64,000 nucleotides of DNA from Bufo bufo. Taxonomy: Eukaryota; Chordata; Amphibia; Anura; Bufonidae. Under the pieces are notes generated by a model. The model searched no databases and had not been told where the DNA came from. It saw only the letters and a list, made by a program, of their open reading frames with translations. The number at the start of each line of letters is the position of its first letter. Position 1 is the stretch's first letter. Of this stretch, positions 1 through 10,720 are shown one piece after another. The position numbers and the translations under genes were made by a program. Location: contig NC_053390.1 of the NCBI RefSeq assembly GCF_905171765.1, forward strand, positions 144,044,968-144,108,967, written 5' to 3'.

Positions 1-1070
1 GTGATATGCGCCTTTTCTCTTGTGCTACATAGTGTATTTTTGAACACTACTAAGCCATGTTTCTAATTCTTTCTTTTCTTTTTTTATATTCACAGATTTG
101 AATGATGCTGCGGAATCAAGATGTGTGACGTACCTGGTTGCACACACATTGTATCCACATGTCCTCACTTGTCTATATGAGTGCTCTCATTGTGACTTGT
201 ATTTTTGGTTCGGCTAGTTTTTTAACTCATCTATTTACATTTTGTGTCAGTCCACACTGCGGCATATTGATACATGTTTGGTCTGTGGGAGATCTATGGG
301 TGATCCGGATGAGGATCGCAACACCTGTGTTGCGGTCTCCGCTGTTCGCCCATGGTTGGTGGGATCTGTGTTCTTTATGAGCTACAGTGTCCCTCCTTGT
401 ATAGCACGGCTTGTATTCCCGTGTTGCGCTGTCCTGTCTATATATGCATGGACATGCGCATACACAGTGGTGGGACACAATGACCTTTTGCAATATGGCC
501 GACCGAGCTTCTTGGCAGTAGTGCGCATGTCCGTGCGCGTGTCTCCGCAACTATTGTTGGTGACGTCATGCCGTGACTGGACGCGGTTGGCGTCTGCGCA
601 CTACCTGTTTCCGAACGCCGGTTCTATCGACATGCGACATGTTTGATGCGATGGACGGCGCTGGGTATGTCAACACTTTCTTTCTTTTTTCGCAGCATCA
701 TTATTCTTATTCCTTGCACTATTGTGTACACCTGTCCCTAATCACTAATTACCTCTCTGTAGGTTATAATATGTACACTGTATATTATATTTCTGATGTA
801 TTATTATAGCATCTTTTACTTATGGATATTACACAATTGTATCTACATATGGATATTGTATATGCACTTTTGCACTTTAAATTGTATATTTTACTGTTGA
901 TTGATTGTATTATGATGTAATGGGGGTTGGACTATATATAACCCAGCATACACTGTGTTCATTGCTTGAAAAAGGCTCTTGTTTGAGCTGAAACGTTGCC
1001 ATCTGCATGGGTGATTAAAGACCAGTATATTTTTACTTGGAGTGCTGTCCTTTCTTCGTTCTTATAATCT
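1..1070 (+). mobile_element. Penelope-like element, terminal (non-coding) fragment
   Basis: No credible protein is encoded here. Near 966-1000 the sequence has a purine-rich run, a short hairpin (GGCTC/GAGCT) and then GAAACGTTGCC, followed by an A/T-rich 3' end. The same plan (GA-rich core, hairpin, GAAACG) occurs in the arms of the two Penelope-like elements later in the window, so I read this as the end of a third, diverged relative. The left boundary is off the window. Family assignment is inference from layout, not from an open frame. Confidence 0.4.
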
Positions 1071-1161
1071 ATTATATATATAAAAATTCGTTTCTGTCTG
1101 TCTAGACGTCTGTCTGGACGTTCTTTATGCGCGACCAAACGACTGGACCGATCTTCACTAA

Positions 1162-1659
1162 GGCTACTTTCACACTAGCGTTCGGAGCGGATCCGTCCGA
1201 TGTTTCATCAGACGGATCCGCTCCGATAATGCAGACGTTTGCATCCGTTCAGAACGGATCCGTCTGCATTATAACTTAGAAAATTTTCTAAGTCTGAAAG
1301 TAGCCTGAGCGGATCCGTTCAGACTTTACATTGAAAGTTAATAGGGAACGGATCCGCTTGAAGATTGAGCCATATGGTGTCATCTTCAAGCGGATCCGTC
1401 CCCATTGACTTCCATTATAAGTCTGGACGGATCTGCTCGCCTCCGCACGGCCAGGAGGACACCCGAACGCTGCAAGCAGCGTTCAGGTGTCCGCTCACTG
1501 AGCGGAGCGGAGGCTGAGCGCTGGCAGGCGGATGCATTCTCAGTGGATCCGCCTCCACTCAGAATGCATTGGGGCCGGACGGCTGCGTTCAGGACCGCTC
1601 GTGAGCCCCTTCAAACGGAGCGCACGAGCGGACACCTGAATGCAGGTGTGAAAATAGCC
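1162..1659. mobile_element. Harbinger-type MITE with TAA target duplication
   Basis: Bounded by GGCTACTTTCACAC and its near complement TGTGAAAATAGCC, with TAA duplicated at 1159-1161 and 1660-1662. It contains many copies of the palindrome CGGATCCG and internal inverted repeats. It splits the copy-1 repeat exactly where copy 2 (around 3145-3150) has an unoccupied CTTCACCAAGTTTGG, which gives an empty-site comparison inside the window. A three-base TWA duplication is typical of PIF/Harbinger elements. No coding capacity. Confidence 0.8.
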
Positions 1660-1689
1660 TAAATTTGGCACACAGGTACATCAGGTGTC

Positions 1690-2990
1690 TGGGGAGATCA
1701 CTGTTATTAAAGGGGCGGGCACTATGGAGGTCAGTGTTATTAAATGGGCGGGCACTGTCAAGGTCACTGTTATTAAAGGGGCGGGCGCTATGAAGGTCCC
1801 TATTAAAGGGGCGGGCACTGTGAAAGTCACTGTTAAAGGGGCGGTCACTGTGAAATGTCACTGTTAAAGGGGCGGTCACTATGAAAGTCACTTTTACAGG
1901 GGTGGGCGCTATGAAGGTCCCTGTTAAAGGGGCGGTCACTGTGAAAGTCACTGTTAAAGGGGCGATCACTGTGAAAGTCACTGTTTAAAGGGGCGGTCAC
2001 TGTAAAAGTCACTGTTAAAGAGGCGGTCATTGTGAAAGTCACTGTGAAAGTCACTGTTAAAGGGGCGGCCACTGTAAAAGTCACTATTAAAGGGGCAGGC
2101 ACTGTTAAAGGGGCGGCGACTGTGAAAGTCACTGTTAAAGGGGCAGTCACTGTTAAAGGGGCAGTCACTGTGAAAGTCACTGTTAAAGGGGCGATCACTG
2201 TGAAAGTCACTGTTAAAGGGGCGGTCACTGTGAAAGTCAATGTTAAAGGAGCGGTCACTGTGAAAGTCGCTGTTAAAGGGGCGGTCTTTGTGAAAGTCAC
2301 TGTTAAAGGTGCGGTCACTGTGAAAGTCACTGTTAAAGGGGCGGTCACTGTGAAAGTCACTGTTAAAGGGGAGATCACTGTGAAAGTCACAGTTAAAGGG
2401 GCGGCCACTGTTAAAGGGGCGGTCACTGTGAAAGTCAATGTTAAAGGAGCGGTCACTGTGAAAGTCGCTGTTAAAGGGGCGGTCTTTGTGAAAGTCACTG
2501 TTAAAGGGGCGGTCACTGTGAAAGTCACTGTTAAAGGGGCGGTCACTGTGAAAGTCACTGTTAAAGGGGAGATCACTGTGAAAGTCACTGTTAAAGGGGC
2601 GGTTACTGTGAAAGTCACTGTTAAAGGGGCGGTCACTGTGAAAGTCACTGTTAAAGGGGCGGTCACTGTTAAAGTCACTGTTAAAGGGGCGGTCACTGTG
2701 AAAGTCACTGTTAAAAGGGCGGTCACTGTTAAAGTCACTGTTAAAGGGGCAGGCACTATGAAGGTCACTGTTAAAGGGGTGGTCAATGCTAAAGGGGCGG
2801 TCACTGTGGAGGTCACTGTTAAAGGGGCAGGCACTGTTAAAGGAGCGGGCACTGTGAAGGTCATTGTTAAAGGGGCAGGCACTGTGGAGGTCAATATTAA
2901 AGGGGCAGGCACTGTGGAGGTCATTGTTAAAGGGGCGGGTACTGTAGAGGTCACTGTTATGGGGGAAACTGTCGATATCTTTTTACAACA
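1690..2990. repeat. 30-bp minisatellite, about 43 units
   Basis: Tandem units of the form AAAGTCACTG-TTAAAGGGGC-GGTCACTGTG, with truncated 18-base units and a repeated block of variant units about 198 bp apart (compare 2236 and 2434). Because 30 is divisible by three, several frames on both strands stay open (for example 1845-2993 minus and 2032-3003 plus) with a ten-residue V-K-G or T-A-P-L repeat. I treat these as artefacts of periodicity, not genes. Confidence 0.93.
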
Positions 2991-3056
2991 CACGGAAACA
3001 TAAAATGAAATAGATTAAATATATCTGTGCGAAGCCGGGTCCTTCTGCTAGTCTCT

Positions 3057-3985
3057 TACATATATAAAAATTAGTTTCTGTCTGTCTGTCTGTCTAGACG
3101 TCTGTCTGGACGTTCTTTATGCGCGACCAAACGACTGAACCGATCTTCACCAAGTTTGGCACACAGGTACATCAGGTGTCTGGGAAGGTTTTAGACCTCA
3201 GCTCTCTAGGACGTACCGTTCCTGAGATATTCCCAAACAATTACCCACATTAGCTAATACAAGCCTGCAGGTCTTTCTCTTCAAATCCCAACTGCTATAA
3301 ACACAGTTTTACTCCAGGTTTCCATAACAACCCAGCCATTTTTCTTTACTGCTTAAAGGGGCGGGCAATGTGGAGGTCACTGTTTTTAAAGGGCCAGACA
3401 CAGTGGAGCTCACTGTTATTAAAGGGGCAGGCACTGTGGAGGTCACTGTTATAAAATGGGCGGGCACTGTGGAGGTCACTGTTATTAAAGGGGTGGGCGC
3501 TATGAAGGTCCCTGTTAAAGAGGCGATCACTGTGAAAGTCACTGTTAAAGGGGCGGTCACTGTGAAAGTCACTTTTAAAGGGGTGGGCGCTATGAAGGTC
3601 CCTGTTAAAGGGGCGGTCACTGTGAAAGTCTCTGTTAAAGGGGCAATCACTGTATAAGTCACTGTTAAAGGGGCGGTTATTGTGAAAGTCACTGTTAAAG
3701 AGACGGCCACTGTTAAAGGGGCGGTCCCTGTGAAAGTAAATGTTAAAGGGGCGGTCACTGTAAAAGTCACTGTTAAGGGGACGGTCACTGTGAAAGTCAC
3801 TGTTAAGGGGACGGTCACTGTGAAAGTCACTGTTAAGGGGGCGGTCACTATGAAAGTAATTGTTAAAGGGGCGTTCACTGTAAAAGTCACTGTTAAAGGG
3901 GCGGTCACTGTGAAAGTCACTTTTAAAGGGGCGGTCACTTTGAAAGTTACTGTTAAAGGGGCGGTCACTGTTAAACTTTTCAGAA
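3057..3985 (+). mobile_element. Helentron/HINE-like repeat, copy 2
   Basis: Repeats the start of copy 1 (AT-rich stretch, CTGTCTGTCT, GCGCGACCAAACGACTG, GATCTTCACC, TTTGGCACACAGG) without the MITE. About 180 bp then follow that copy 1 lacks at the equivalent point, before the same 30-bp minisatellite. The 3' end seen in copy 1 is absent, so this copy is probably truncated near 3985. Confidence 0.45.
3355..3975. repeat. 30-bp minisatellite, second array
   Basis: Same 30-bp unit as the first array, about 20 units, with variants (GTTAAGGGGACGG, GGTGGGCGCTATGAAGGTCC). Open frames on both strands here are again products of the periodicity. Confidence 0.92.
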
Positions 3986-4869
3986 ATAGAGGCTAAATTA
4001 GCTTTAAATACACTGGGTGTCCCCAAGCACTTACTCCATATATGGACATAGCTATATATGGAGTGAGAGCAGGCACTCCTAAGTGCAGACTCACACTGGG
4101 GCTATTCCCCCCACTGTACAGAGATCTTCTGAATAGACCTCAGTGGGACCTGGCACCCTCCTCTCTTCAGATCAGGGGGTGCCTGGTTTAATGCTTGGGT
4201 TCTGTAGAGCACCCGAGCATCCCAAAGTGTTCTACTCGAACATCAGAGCACCAGAGCACTTTGGTGCTCGATCAACACTAATAAGCAAGTATGCTGTATT
4301 CTGATGGCTTTGGTGGTTCTCTCATGGCCTAAGCTATGATTGGCAGAGAGTGATACTGCAATTCAGCCACACCAGTGTAGTAGCACATAGGCCTAAGGAA
4401 CCTTTGTTTCCTACACTGGTTGGAGTAATTCAGCTTGATAAATAGAACCAGTGTTCTCGCCAAGTAGGAGCTTGTCCATTGACTAAAACCATGGTAAGAC
4501 TGTACTAATTGCTAGTGGACTCGAAATCTTCTGAGATAGTACTGGGAAATTCAGACTATTTCTGGCAAAAAATGGGTGGAGTTAGCGTAAACCCTACATA
4601 TAAGTGGATGTTCCCAGGGTCAGAGCTTAGATGCCCCAATTTTACCTACTAAAACGATGGTAAGTATCTAACTCCAAATGGTTAACTGAACCTCTTATGA
4701 AGCTGTGTGATCGCTTTGCCGTTTTATCACTGTGTCAAACAGTACAGTTAGTGCTAGCTGCAAAGACTGTCTATGCCATTTATCTCACTGAAACACCATC
4801 TGCGCCACCCTATACAGTTGCCTTAGACCTTACTAAATCATGAGAACTGTACTCTTTTACCTTGGTAAT
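3986..4869. other. non-coding interval
   Basis: No supported gene. It contains a short hairpin at 4031-4064 (ACTCCATATATGG pairing with CTATATATGGAGT). A stretch at 4195-4285 is rich in CGAGCA and GTGCTC words and resembles the end of a degraded repeat. The rest shows no structure I can support. Confidence 0.5.
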
Positions 4870-4877
4870 CCCACCTA
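4870..4877. repeat. hAT target-site duplication, left
   Basis: CCCACCTA, identical to 11108-11115. Confidence 0.9.
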
Positions 4878-5324
4878 TAGAGATGTCGCGAACATAAAAT
4901 TTTCCGTTCGCCAACACGAATTTCCGCAAATGTTCGCGAACGGGCGAACCGGGCAAACCGCCATAGAATTCAATAGGCAGGCAAATCTTAAAACCCACAG
5001 GGACTCTTTATGGCCACAATAGTGATGGAAAAGTTGTTTCAAGGGGACTAACACCTGGACTGTGGTATGCTGGAGGGGGATTCATGGCAAAACTCCCATG
5101 GAAAATTACGTAGTTGACGCAGAGTCGGGTTTTAATCCATAAAGGGCATAAATCACCTAACATTCCTAAATTGTTTGGAATAACGTGCTTTAAAACATCC
5201 AGTGTGTGTATACGATCAGGTATGATGTTGTATCGATCAGGTAGTGTATGGGTTACGCACGCTTCACAGTGACAGAACAAACTCTGACAGACCAAACTCC
5301 CCGTTTAACGCACCGCAAACTTCC

Positions 5325-5815
5325 TATTTGCATAAGGTTGGATACCAAGCTAGCCATGTCCCGTTCCTTGTCCTCACTGACGTCATTGAAGGTCTCTTCC
5401 TCCACCCAGCCACGTACAACACCAAGGGTCCCCGAAAGGTGACAACAAGCCCCCTGGGACGCCTGCTGTGGTTGGTCTTCCACCTCCTCAAAGCCACCTT
5501 CCTCCTCTGACTCCTCTTCTTCAGACTCCTCTCTCTGCGTTGCCGCAGGTCCAGCAATCGACGACGACAAGGCTGCATCTGGTGGTGATGGTGACCACAA
5601 CTCTTCCTCTTCATGCTCATCTACGGCCTGATCCAGCACTCTTCACAGGGCACGCTCCAGAAAAAAACGCATATGGGATGAGGTCGATGATGTAGCCTTG
5701 GGTTTGATTGACCAGGTTTGTCACCTCCGCAAAAGGACGCATGAGCCTACAGCCATTGTGCATGAGCGTTCAGTAACGCAGCCAAAAAATACCCAGCTCC
5801 GTAGAGGCTGTCCTC
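5325..5815 (-). pseudogene. hAT transposase, central segment (copy in element orientation)
   Basis: Encodes an acidic low-complexity segment (EESEEEESEEEGGFEE, then DQPQQASQGA) and the flanking transposase sequence, open on the minus strand at 5253-5639. The same segment occurs again at 7963-8463 on the opposite strand, so the two form an inverted repeat of about 490 bp. Similarity stops near 5325, where the minus-strand reading leaves the transposase and enters the non-coding end of the element. It has the same orientation as the N- and C-terminal pieces but lies outside them, downstream of the C-terminus, so it is a displaced copy. Confidence 0.7.
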
Positions 5816-5819
5816 TTTT

Positions 5820-6800
5820 TTTAAAATTAAAAAAATCTGTTCTTACCAGTTTAATCTTTGTTTTGTCCCCTATCAGGGGCCGGTGTATGGAATAGGTTTT
5901 AGGAACCGGGAGATGGAAAAAGATGCTTGGTCGGTCCTCTTACTTCCAATTTCGGGCACTGCGCTTGTGCCATGCAATGTACTGTGCTACCCTATATGAG
6001 TGGTATGTTAAGTAGTACTCTTCCTATCAGTTTAATCCCTGTTACGTCCCCTATCAGGGGACGGTGTATGGAATAGATTTTAGGAACCGGGAGATGGAAA
6101 AAGATGCTTGGTTGGTCCTCTTACTTCCAATTTGGGGCACTGCGCGTGCGCCGTGCAATGTACTGTGCCACCCTATATGAGTGGTATGTTAAGTAGTACT
6201 ATTCCTATCAGTTTAATCCCTGTTATATCCCCTATCAGGGGCCGGTGTATGGAATAGATTTTAGGAACCGGGAGATGGAAAAAGATGCTTGGTTGGTCCT
6301 CTTACTTCCAATTTGGGGCACTGCGCGTGCGCCGTGCAATGTACTGTGCCACCCTATATGAGTGGTATGTTAAGTAGTACTATTCATATCAGTTTAATCC
6401 CTGTTACGTCCCCTATCAGGGGCTGGTGTATGGAATAGATTTTAGGAACCGGGAGATGGAAAAAGATGCATGGTTGGTCCTCTTACTTCCAATTTGGGGC
6501 ATTGCGCGTGTGCCGTGCAATGTACTGTGCCACCCTATATGAGTAGTATGTTAAGTAGTACTATTCCTATCAGTTTAATCCCTGTTACGTCCCCTATCAG
6601 GGGCCGGGGTATGGAATAGATTTTAGGAACCGGGAGATGGAAAAAGATGCATGGTTGGTCCTCTTACTTCCAATTTGGGGCACTGCGCGTGTGCCGTGCA
6701 ATGTAATTTGCCACCCTATATGAGTAGTATGTTAAGTAGAACTATTCTTATCAGTTTAATCCCTGTTACGTCCCCTATCAGGGGACGTGTATCGAATAGA
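5820..6800. repeat. 181-bp subterminal tandem repeat, about 5.4 units
   Basis: Units recur at exactly 181 bp (the TGTGC-ACC motif at 5983, 6164, 6345, 6526, 6707). Each carries TATCAGTTTAATCCCTGTTA, CCCCTATCAGGGG and GTGCCACCCTATATGAGTGG. The last motif is shared with the 131-bp array at the other end of the element. No coding potential. Confidence 0.93.
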
Positions 6801-6829
6801 GTTTAGACAACCGCAAAGAGTTGTCAATA

Positions 6830-7410
6830 GTTGATACACTCAGTAGTTCAGTGACAGTTAAGTGACCCAGAAAACAATGATTCTGCAGTGTGGGCCCATT
6901 GTTGGCCTAGTAGGCTTTAATGATCACCTTAGATGATCACAAAGAAAATTAATGTTTTTTCTATGCAAAATTATCCAGCCGATTGCTTTTGGTCTGTTCA
7001 CAATGAAGCAACAACCTTATCATCTGGGGTGTGCCAACATTGCCATTGCCAACACACTCATAGAGGTGATCGCTTCATTGTGATACGCAAGCCCCTTCAC
7101 CACAACAAGGTAACGATCATGAAGGGGAATTGACACATGTATGTGCCTTTTTTTTTGTTTTGTTTTTGTAGCCACAGTGCAGCACCAGAGGCCAGAAAAA
7201 TCAGGCATGTACACAAGCCTGAAAAATCAGGTATTGTTGCAGCCGCTGCTGTAGCAGCGGCCGGAAAAATTGATGTTTTCCAGGCAGAAATATGCACTAA
7301 AACATTGCGGCTTGAACCCTAGTTGGTGGCGGAGAAGTCACGCAAGTCATCCGGCATGCAGAGATTAAATACAGCAGCGTTTTAGCCCGAGGCATCTCAT
7401 CAGGCCTTTT
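6830..7410. other. hAT internal non-coding region
   Basis: No open frame that resembles a protein. Contains the hairpin-prone words GAAAAATCAGGC and CCTGAAAAATCAGG near 7195-7230 and a GCAGCCGCTGCTG/CAGCAGCGGC stem near 7239-7262. Confidence 0.5.
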
Positions 7411-7917
7411 TTAGTCAAATGCATCCCCCACTCTCAATCCCTTCGGGATCCATGCCTCATTCATCTTAATAAAGGTGAGGTAATCTAGACTTTTTTGACC
7501 TAGGCGACTTCTCTTCTCAGTGACAATACCTCCTGCTGTGCTGAAGGTCCTTTCTGACAGGACACTTGAAGCGGGGCAGGCCAGAAGTTCTATCGCAAAT
7601 TGGGATAGCTCAGGCCACAGGTCAAGCCTGCACACCCAGTAGTCAAGGGGTTCATCGCTCCTCAGAGTGTCGATATCTGCAGTTAAGGCGAGGTAGTCTG
7701 CTACCTGTCGGTCGAGTCATTCTTTGAGGGTGGACCCCGAAGGGCTGTGGCGATGCGTAGGACTTAAAAAGCTCTGCATGTCCTCCATCAACAACACGTC
7801 TGTAAAGCGTCCTGTACTTGGCGTTGTGGTAGTGGTAGGAGGAGGATTACTTTCACCTCTTCCCCTGTTAGATTCCCGTTGTGCTGTGACATCACCCTTA
7901 TACGCTGTGTAGAGCAT
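7411..7917 (-). pseudogene. hAT transposase C-terminus with dimerisation domain
   Basis: Minus-strand frame ending in the classic hAT C-terminal dimerisation signature: WPELSQFAIELLACPASS, then SERTFSTAGGIVTEKRSRL, then a short hydrophilic tail. The frame starts at 7917 (YTAYKGDV) and runs in phase to 7411, broken by one in-frame stop just after the segment TLKE near 7717. The coding context on both sides of that stop fits one protein, so a single nonsense mutation is the simplest reading. The central domain that should precede it is inverted at 7930-8620. No function is expected from this copy. Confidence 0.8.
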
Positions 7918-7929
7918 ACTTTTTAACTT

Positions 7930-8620
7930 GTTTTGTAACTGAGTATTTGTATGACCGGGGTGCTAGGACAGCCTCTGCGGAGCTGGGTATATTTTTACCA
8001 CGTTACTGGACGCTCATGCGCAATGCCTATAGGCTCATGCGACCTTTTGAGGAGGTGACAAACTTAGTCAGTCGCACTGAAGGCACCATCAGCGACATCA
8101 TCCCATTTGTTTTCTTCCTGGAGCGTGCCCTGCGAAGAGTGCTGGATCAGGCCATTGATGAGCGTGAAGAGGAAGAGGAAGAGTTGTGGTCACCATCACC
8201 ACCAGAAACAGCCTTATCCGCATCGCTTGCTGGACCTGCGGCAACGCTGGAAGAGGAGTCTGAGGAAGAGGAGTCAGAGGAGGAATGTGGCTTTGAGGAG
8301 GAAGACCAACCACAGCAGGCATCCCAGGGTGCTCGTTGTCACCTATCTGGTACCCGTGGTGTTGTACATGGCTGGGGGCAAGAACAGACCTTCAATGAGA
8401 TCAGTGAGGACGAGGAACGGGACATGAGTAGCTCGGCATCCAACCTTGTGCAAATGGGGTCTTTCATGCTGTCATGCCTGTTTAGGGACCCTCGAATAAA
8501 AAGGCTGAAGGAGAACGACCTGTACTGGGTGGCCACGCTACTAGACCCCCGGTATAAGCAGAAAGTGGCTGAAATGTTACCGAATTACCGGAAGTCGGAA
8601 AGGATGCAGCAGTTACAATT
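7930..8620 (+). pseudogene. hAT transposase central domain, inverted relative to its flanks
   Basis: Open on the plus strand at 7947-8657 (236 codons), although the N-terminal (8613-9791) and C-terminal (7411-7917) pieces read on the minus strand. Recognisable parts are the acidic segment (REEEEEELWSPSPPE, EEESEEEESEEE) and the conserved block DLYWVATLLDPRYKQK, which is typical of hAT transposases just before the dimerisation domain. The last dozen codons of the plus frame are simply antisense to the minus-strand N-terminal piece, so the inversion joint lies near 8615-8620. It has no start codon context of its own and is not a gene. Confidence 0.78.
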
Positions 8621-9791
8621 TTTTGAAGGCCTCAGACTCCACCAGCTTGTATGGTAAAAGCTGGCGGGCTAAGAGTTCCGACAAGCCAGCTGTCAGACGC
8701 CGGGCAAGGGGGTGACTCTGTGACATTGGCTTCTTACGCTCAAACATTTCCTTGACAGACACCTGACTGTGGGCAGATGAGCAGGAACTGCTGAAGGTGA
8801 GAGGCGGAGTGGCGGGTGGTTGAGAGGGGGCAAGGAGGACAGCAGTGGTTGACGTGGCTGAAGACGCTGGACCAGGAGGAGGATGGTGGCTTTGAGTTTG
8901 TGTGCTGCTTGTACTCATCATGTGTTGATCCCATAGACGTTTGTGATGTGAGATCATGTGCCTTCACAAAGCAGTTGTACCTAGGTGGGTGTTGGACTTC
9001 CCACGACTCAGTTTCTTTTGGCACAGGTTGCAAATGGCATCGCTGTTATCAGAGGCAGACACACACAAAAAATGCCACACTGCTGAGCTTTGCAATGACG
9101 GCATTCTGGTGGTGGCAACAGCATGCGTTGATTGGCGTGCTGTCTGGCTGACCCCGGGTGCCGATACATGCTGTCTGACTGTGCCACTAGCTCCTTGCGA
9201 CGACCTCCCGCTGCTTCCAACTCGTCTCCTCCTCCTCTCTGTCTCCCCATCTGAACTTTCCCCCTGTTCTTCTTCTCTTTGAGCGGGCACCCACGTGACA
9301 TCCACAGACACATCGTCATCATCAACCGCTTCACTTGTATCTGACAACTCAGCAAAGGAAGCAGCAGCGGGTACAACATCATCATCATCACACCGTACGT
9401 CCATGTGTGTAATGCTGCCTGACTGAGACATATCCCTGTTATCTACATCCTCTTCCAATAATGGTTGCGCATCACTCATTTCTTCTAACTGATGTGTAAA
9501 TAACTCCTCTGACAGATCAAGTGAAGCGGCTGTGGTGCTAGTGTTGGTGGTGGCGGCAGGCGGGCGAGTGGTAGTGCCCGAAGCTGAGCTGGAGGAGGAT
9601 GGTGCGTCAAGGTTCCGAGCGGAAGCTGTAGAAGATTGGGTGTCCTGTGTTAGCCAGTCAACTATGTCCTCTGAACTTTTCGAGTTCAGGGTACATGGCC
9701 TCTGAACACTGGGCATTATTCTAGAGCCAAAGGAAATCATAGCACCGCGACCACGATGGCCCCTGCGGGGTGGCCTGCCTCTGTCTGTCAT
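8613..9791 (-). pseudogene. hAT transposase N-terminus with BED zinc finger
   Basis: Starts at an ATG on the minus strand (MTDRGRPPRRGHRGRG) and carries a long acidic and serine/threonine-rich leader. It then has a BED-type finger: an aromatic AVWHFL stretch, CNLC, THLG and RHM. BED fingers bind DNA in hAT transposases. One in-frame TGA (near 8968) interrupts the finger between TTAL and RHM, where this family commonly has tryptophan (TGG), so one transition explains it. The frame then continues in phase to about 8613 (PYKLVESEAFKKL), where it meets the inverted block. Inactive. Confidence 0.82.
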
Positions 9792-9821
9792 TTTTTTTTT
9801 AGATTAGTGGTACTATGCGTG

Positions 9822-10720
9822 CAAGGTACTGTGCCACCCGATATGAGTGGTGGGCAGTGGGCACAGTACACTCTGTGGGCCTGACACTCACTGGCAGGCA
9901 ACTGCAATTATATTACAGAGGAAAAATTGTTTTACTGTTTTAAATGCAAGCTACTGTGCCACCACATATGAGTGGTGGGCACTGGCAGTGGGCACAGTAC
10001 ACTCTGTGGGCCTGACACACACTGGCAGGCAACTGCAATTATATTACAGAGAAAAAATTGTTTTACTGTTTTAAATGCAAGCTACTGTGCCACCAGATAT
10101 GAGTGGTGGGCACTGGCAGTGGGCACAGTACACTCTGTGGGCCTGACACACACTGGCAGACAACTGCAATTATATTACAGAGATTTTTTTTTTTTACTGT
10201 TTTAAATGCAAGCTACTGTGCCACCAGATATGAGTGGTGGGCACTGGCAGTGGGCACAGTACACTCTGTGGGCCTGACACACACTGGCAGACAACTGCAA
10301 TTATATTACAGAGAATTTTTTTTTTACTGTTTTAAATGCAAGCTACTGTGCCACCACATATGAGTGGTGGGCACTGGCAGTGGGCACAGTACACTCTGTG
10401 GGCCTGACACACACTGGCAGGCAACTCCAAGTATATTACAGAGAAAATTTTGTTTTACTGTTTTAAATGCAAGCTTCTGTGCCACCAGATATGAGTGGGC
10501 GGCGCTGGCAGTGGGCACAGTACACTCTGTGGGCCTGACACACACTGGCAGGCAACTGCAATTATATTACAGAGAAAAAATTGTTTTACTGTTTTAAATG
10601 CAAGCTACTGTGCCACCAGATATGAGTGGTGGGCACTGGCAGTGGGCACAGTACACTCTGTGGGCCTGACACACACTGGCAGGCAACTGCAATTATATTA
10701 CAGAGAAAAAGAAAATAAAA
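9822..10720. repeat. 131-bp subterminal tandem repeat, about 7 units
   Basis: Seven units (TGTGCCACC at 9830, 9955, 10085, 10217, 10347, 10478, 10609), spaced 125-132 bp. Each has GTGCCACCAGATATGAGTGG, AGTACACTCTGTGGGCCTGA, CACTGGCAGGCAACTGC and a T-rich end. Small open frames repeated across the array are artefacts. The array shares its 20-nt core with the 181-bp array at the opposite end of the element. Confidence 0.93.

Larger units (their letters stand above)
1072..3052 (+). mobile_element. Helentron/HINE-like repeat with internal minisatellite, copy 1
   Basis: Starts with an AT-rich stretch, a CTGTCTGTCT run and a conserved segment (GCGCGACCAAACGACTGGAC, then GATCTTCAC). It continues after an inserted MITE with TTTGGCACACAGG, runs into a 30-bp minisatellite and ends in GCGAAGCCGGGTCC followed by CTGCTAGT. 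A second copy begins a few bases later. A CTAGT-like end after a GC hairpin-like stretch and an internal tandem array are features known for Helentron-associated elements. No Rep/helicase is present, so the class is only a suggestion. Confidence 0.4.

Noticed and set aside
1845..3003. Long open frames (382 and 323 codons) with ten-residue repeats that might be structural proteins
   Set aside because: Open on both strands because the 30-bp unit is a multiple of three; no start, splice or composition signal of a gene.
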